From Physella acuta (lineage: Eukaryota > Mollusca > Gastropoda > Physidae), in the NCBI RefSeq assembly GCF_028476545.1, contig NW_026731926.1, forward strand, positions 21,001 through 85,000: DNA of 64,000 bases. The letters are read 5' to 3'. The notes beneath the pieces were generated by a model. That model did no database searches. It was not told the origin of the DNA and saw only the letters and a program-made list of their open reading frames with translations. Made by a program: the position numbers and the translations under genes. How positions within the stretch are numbered: position 1 is the stretch's first letter; each line of letters begins with the position of its first letter. This document shows positions 32,101-38,600 of the stretch, one piece after another.

Positions 32101-35100
32101 CAGGCTAAAAGAGCAGTTGAAACCAAGTTAAAATACATTTTTCTTACATCAAAGACATTATTTTCATGCAGCAACGGAAACAATAACTACAAGGAAGAAG
32201 AATCTTTTAGATCAGTATGGATTGTGTTTCTGAGAAACACAAAATTCTAACAGTTAAACATTGTAAAGACTGACCCTATACGATGGTCATAGAGCTGATG
32301 TCATTACAGTGAATGTCAGTGGTTGGTAAAGATCTGAATGTCAGTGGTTGGTAAAGATCTGAATGTCAGTGGTTGGTAAAGATCTGAATGTCAGTGGTTG
32401 GTAAAGATCTGAATGTCAGTGGTTGGTAAAGATCTGAATGTCAGTGGTTGGTAAAGATCTGAATGTCAGTGGTTGGTAAAGATCTGAATGTCAGTGGCTG
32501 GTAAAGATCTGAATGTCAGTGGTTGGTAAAGATCTGAATGTCAGTGGCTGGTAAAGATCTGAATGTCAGTGGCTGGTAAAGATCTGAATGTCAGTGGTTG
32601 GTAAAGATCTGAATGTCAGTGGTTGGTAAAGATCTGAATGTCAGTGGTTGGTAAAGATCTGAATGTCAGTGGTTGGTAAAGATCTGAATGTCAGTGGCTG
32701 GTAAAGATCTGAATGTCAGTGGTTGGTAAAGATCTGAATGTCAGTGGCTGGTAAAGATCTGAATGTCAGTGGCTGGTAAAGATCTAACACAATGATAAAA
32801 AAAGTTTACAGGTGTTTGATGTTTCAGATTTACCTGTTTTAACATATGCTAATTCTTGTAATCTTTGCGAGTTTCACTATTATATTATGCTATGTATTTC
32901 AACAAAAAATATATTTATATAAATGGTAATGAAAGTAATTTAAATAAATGGTAATGAAAGTAATTATTAAATAAAAATGTTATTCAGGGTTAGGAGATAT
33001 AAGCTAAGCTGAAAATTGACTCTATCAATGGCTGATTTGGTGGGAAAACAAATAGGTATACCTACATCATCAGGGTATTGTTAAACATAACATTTACAGG
33101 CACATAACATTCACATCACCATAACATTCACATGCACATAACGTTCACATCACCATAACATTCACACGCACATAACATTCACACGCACATAACATTCACA
33201 CGCACATTAACATTCACATCACCATAACATTCACATGCACATAACATTCACACACACACACATAACATTCACACGCACATAACATTCACATGCACATTAA
33301 CATTCACATCACCATAACATTCACACGCACATAACATTCACACACACACATAACATTCACATCACCATAACATTCACATAACCTTCACATCACCATAACG
33401 TTCACACGTACATAACATTCACACGCACATAACATTCACATGCACATTAACATTCACATCACCATAACATTCACACACGCATATAACATTCACATGCACA
33501 TTAACATTCACATCACCATAACATTCACACGCACATAACATTCACACACACATAACATTCACATCACCATAACATTCACACACACATAACATTCACATAA
33601 CATTCACATCACTATAACATTCACAAGCACATAACATTCACATCACCATAACATTCACACGCACATAACATTCACACACGCACATAACATTCACATTAAC
33701 ATTCACATCACCATAACATTCACATGCACATAACATTCACACACACATAACATTCACATCACCATAACATTCACACACACATAACATTCACATCACTATA
33801 ACATTCACAAGCACATAACATTCACATCACCATAACATTCACACGCACATATCATTCAAGGTTCCCAGAAAACTGCAAGAAAAATGCGCAAACACAAATT
33901 TTAATTTTGTATTATTTTGTAGCAAAATGTTTTATTATGCTACAATTCACATGTAGTCATTCTTTGCTAAGGTCTATGAATACTCTGTTGTACATTTTTC
34001 GGGTCACCAACATTCACAAGGGATAGTTATGTCTATTGTATGAACACATGTTTTTTTCTTTCTTTTACAGTTTTTGGATGGGTAATTGGGATTTGACCCC
34101 AGGCAAGTTTACACTAACAACCAATTTTAGGCACTCTTGACCCACAGCAGTAATAGGATAAAAACTCCATCCACAACAGCAGTTACTGCAGTAATGGGAT
34201 TAAACATTCCAATCACACCAGCAGTTACTGCAGTACTGGGATTAAACATTCCAATCACACCAGCAGTTACTGCAGTACTGGGATTAAACATTCCAATCAC
34301 ACCAGCAGTTACTGCAGTAATGGGATAAAACATTCCATCCACACCAGCAGTTACTGCAGTAATGGGATTAAACATTCCATCCAAAATCGCAATTACTATA
34401 GTATTGGGATCAAACATTCCACCCCCCCAGATGTAGTGTATCACAAGATACCAGGCCAAGATCCTGGTACATCAGCGCCAGACTATCAGAACTCAGCAGC
34501 TGATATCTGCACTAGGGGAGAACATGGGGTGACTGGGGTACACTAAAGCCACCATCAACTTCAAGCAGATTCTCAAGTCTGAGGTAATTGTTGACAGCAT
34601 TTAGCCCCTCCCTCTACAACTCAATATCACAACCATCTAATCTACCACATTTAATGGTGCTTGTAAACATGGTGTTGCCCAGAACTCACTGCCAACACCA
34701 TCACACAGACAAGTATGTTATATACTAGTATAAAAAGCTTTACTAGTATAAAACTTGCTTTACTAGTATAAAACTTGCATTGTACAGTATCAATAGCGGT
34801 CAGTGTATTACAACTAGCTATTTAACATTATTAGGGTTAGTATAATAGAAATACTTGCATGCATTAACTGTCAACGTTGTTAGGGCTTAGTACTATATAA
34901 AAACCTGCATATGTATAACAACTAGTTATCAACATTATTAAGGCTTAGTATGGTATAAATACCTGCATGTATATTACATCTAGCTATTTAATATTTTCAG
35001 AGCAATTATGTCAGAGCTACAAATATTTGTTTAATTTTACATTTAACATACAGAGACAATTAGAAAGTGTGAATTATTTGTTTAACTATAATCTTTAGAA

Positions 35101-35585
35101 AATTAAAGGCAGGTGGAACAATTACTGACATTATACTAACTTCCATCCACTTTAACCATTGATCTTTTTTTAATCCTCAAATATTAAGAATTTTTCTGAT
35201 ATAGCTAGTTAATGTATAAGCAAAAGAATGAAGCAAAATTATTTAAACATCAACCAATACTTGAATTTATTTCATATAATCAGGCTGTCTTGTTTTAAAA
35301 AAAAAAGTTCAATCTATGAAAATATAAACTACTGCAGCACATTCCTGGGGTAGATAAAAAGTTATCACGGCAACAGGAAGTGCACCCTGACAAGACTGAT
35401 ACCCCAGGATGAGGGGGGAGGGGGTTTGAAATTAAACATTTTCCATCCCAAATTTTTTTGTAGGTGTCAGAAAGTTGTCAGGTGATGTTTGTAAATGGCT
35501 TAATTATGTAATACAACCTTTATAACAGATTTGAATGATGTGTATATAAACCATCCAGTGGGTTTAAAAAAAATGTTTTATACCG

Positions 35586-35665
<80 letters not shown>

Positions 35666-38600
35666 ATGTGGAGTTTAAGAAACTGAATGATGAAACATAA
35701 TCTATCAAACAGCTTCATCTTTTTTAAACATGTAAATTATAATCAAGTTGATAAAAAAAATTGCCAATTAAGTAAATTAAAACAAAACTCTATGGACTGT
35801 ATAATACACATAATGGATTTATAAAATGATTGGATATATAGTTGCTCAAGTGGATTAAAATAAACCTGATGGAAGAGGTGAATCCATCAAGTAGGATGTC
35901 TAGCTAACATGTGTGCACTCTATGCATGTACAAGATCCAACCCTTTTTATTAAATGTCAAGAAAAATATAAAGTTAATGATGTCTGGGTGTCAGATATAG
36001 GTTAGGGTAACTTGGCTTTTTTAGTTGGATGCTTTAAAGAACACTCATGGCAATATTAATCATAACATGGTGTCTAGCTGTGTTAATCATACGTGGTGTC
36101 TAGCTGTGTTAATCATACATTGTGTCTAGCTGTGTTAATCATACGTGGTGTCTAGCTGTGTTAATCATACATTGTGTCTGGCTGTGTTAATCATACGTGG
36201 TGTCTAGCTGTGTTAATCATACATTGTGTCTAGCTGTGTTAATCATATGTGGTGTCTGGCTGTGTTAATCATATGTGGTGTCTAGCTGTGTTAATCATAT
36301 GTGGTGTCTGGCTGTGTTAATCATACATTGTGTCTAGCTGTGTTAATCATATGTGGTGTCTGGCTGTGTTAATCATATGTGGTGGCTGGCTGTGTTAATC
36401 ATATGTGGTGTCTAGGTATGTTAATCATACATGGTGTCTGGGTATGTTAATCATACATTGTGTCTGGCTGTGTTAATCATATGTGGTGTCTGGCTGTGTT
36501 AATCATATGTGGTGTCTGGGTATGTTAATCATACATTGTGTCTGGGTATGTTAATCATACATGGTGTCTGGGTATGTTAATCATACATGGTGTCTGGGTA
36601 TGTTAATCATACGTGGTGTCTAGCTGTGTTAATCATACGTGGTGTCTGGGTATGTTAATCATACATGGTGTCTGGCTGTGTTAATCATATGTGGTGTCTA
36701 GCTGTGTTAATCATACGTGGTGTCTGGGTATGTTAATCATACATGGTGTCTGGGTATGTTAATCATACATGGTGTCTAGCTGTGTTAATCATACGTGGTG
36801 TCTAGCTGTGTTAATCATACGTGGTGTCTGGGTATGTTAATCATACATGGTGTCTAGCTGTGTTAATCATACGTGGTGTCTGGCTGTGTTAATCATATGT
36901 GGTGGCTGGCTGTGTTAATCATATGTGGTGTCTAGCTGTGTTAATCATATGTGGTGTCTAGCTGTGTTAATCATACGTGGTGTCTGGCTGTGTTAATCAT
37001 ACGTGGTGTCTGGCTGTGTTAATCATACGTGGTGTCTGGCTGTGTTAATCATATGTGGTGGCTGGCTGTGTTAATCATATGTGGTGTCTAGCTGTGTTAA
37101 TCATATGTGGTGTCTAGCTGTGTTAATCATACGTGGTGTCTGGCTGTGTTAATCATACGTGGTGTCTGGCTGTGTTAATCATATGTGGTGTCTGGGTATG
37201 TTAATCATACATGGTGTCTGGCTGTGTTAATCATATGTGGTGTCTGGGTATGTTAATCATACGTGGTGTCTGGGTATCTTAATCATACATGGTGTCTGGC
37301 TGTGTTAATCATACATGGTGTCTGGGTATGTTAATCATACGTGGTGTCTAGCTGTGTTAATCATATGTGGTGTCTAGGTATGTTAATCATATGTGGTGTC
37401 TGACTGTGTTAATCATACGTGGTGTCTAGCTGTGTTAATCATATGTGGTGTCTGGGTATGTTAATCATACATGGTGTCTGGCTGTGTTAATCATATGTGG
37501 TGTCTGGGTATGTTAATCATACGTGGTGTCTGGGTATGTTAATCATACATGGTGTCTGGCTGTGTTAATCATACATGGTGTCTGGGTATGTTAATCATAC
37601 GTGGTGTCTGGGTATGTTAATCATACATGGTGTCTGGCTGTGTTAATCATATGTGGTGTCTGGGTATGTTAATCATACGTGGTGTCTGGGTATGTTAATC
37701 ATACATGGTGTCTGGCTGTGTTAATCATACATGGTGTCTGGGTATGTTAATCATACGTGGTGTCTGGGTATGTTAATCATACATGGTGTCTGGCTGTGTT
37801 AATCATATGTGGTGTCTGGGTATGTTAATCATACGTGGTGTCTGGGTATGTTAATCATACATGGTGTCTGGCTGTGTTAATCATACATGGTGTCTGGGTA
37901 TGTTAATCATACGTGGTGTCTGGGTATGTTAATCATCTGTGGTTTCTGATATGTGGTGTCTGGCCCAAAATAAAATATACTCAGTCATCTACTTTCAAGC
38001 AGTTTTCAAGTGACTTATATAATTAGGAATTAATAGCAGAATAAGGTTTTTCTGATACAGCCATATTTCAAGCCAACTTGTTTACTTTTATGACTTGGTC
38101 ATGTGACATGTATATGTGGCTTGTATGCTTAAAAGATTCTGTGACCAGATGTATATTTATGTGACTTGGTCATGTGACAAACATACTTATGTGACCCAGC
38201 CATATGACTGGCAAGTCAAAGTTTATTGTGTAAATTTGTTGCTCGTATTTGTTCCCTTCAATTTTGTAAGAATTACTACCTAGATTACCCCACAAAGCGC
38301 TATCGGCCTACCTAACAGAATTTCTCCCACAAGCACTTGAAACAAATATAGTGAAGATTCTTTTTAGACCTGGTGATCCATTAGGCAGATGAAGTAGAGT
38401 TCATTGATATGAAATGAGGGCAGCCAAATGCTCTACCATTTGACCACCCAAACTCCCCTGACCTTGACCCACTCACCTTAGTGATGGCAGCCAAATGCTC
38501 TACCATTTGACCACCCAAACTCCCCTGACCTTGACCCACTCACCTTAGTGATGGCAGCCAAATGCTCTACCATTTGACCACCCAAACTCCCCTGACCTTG

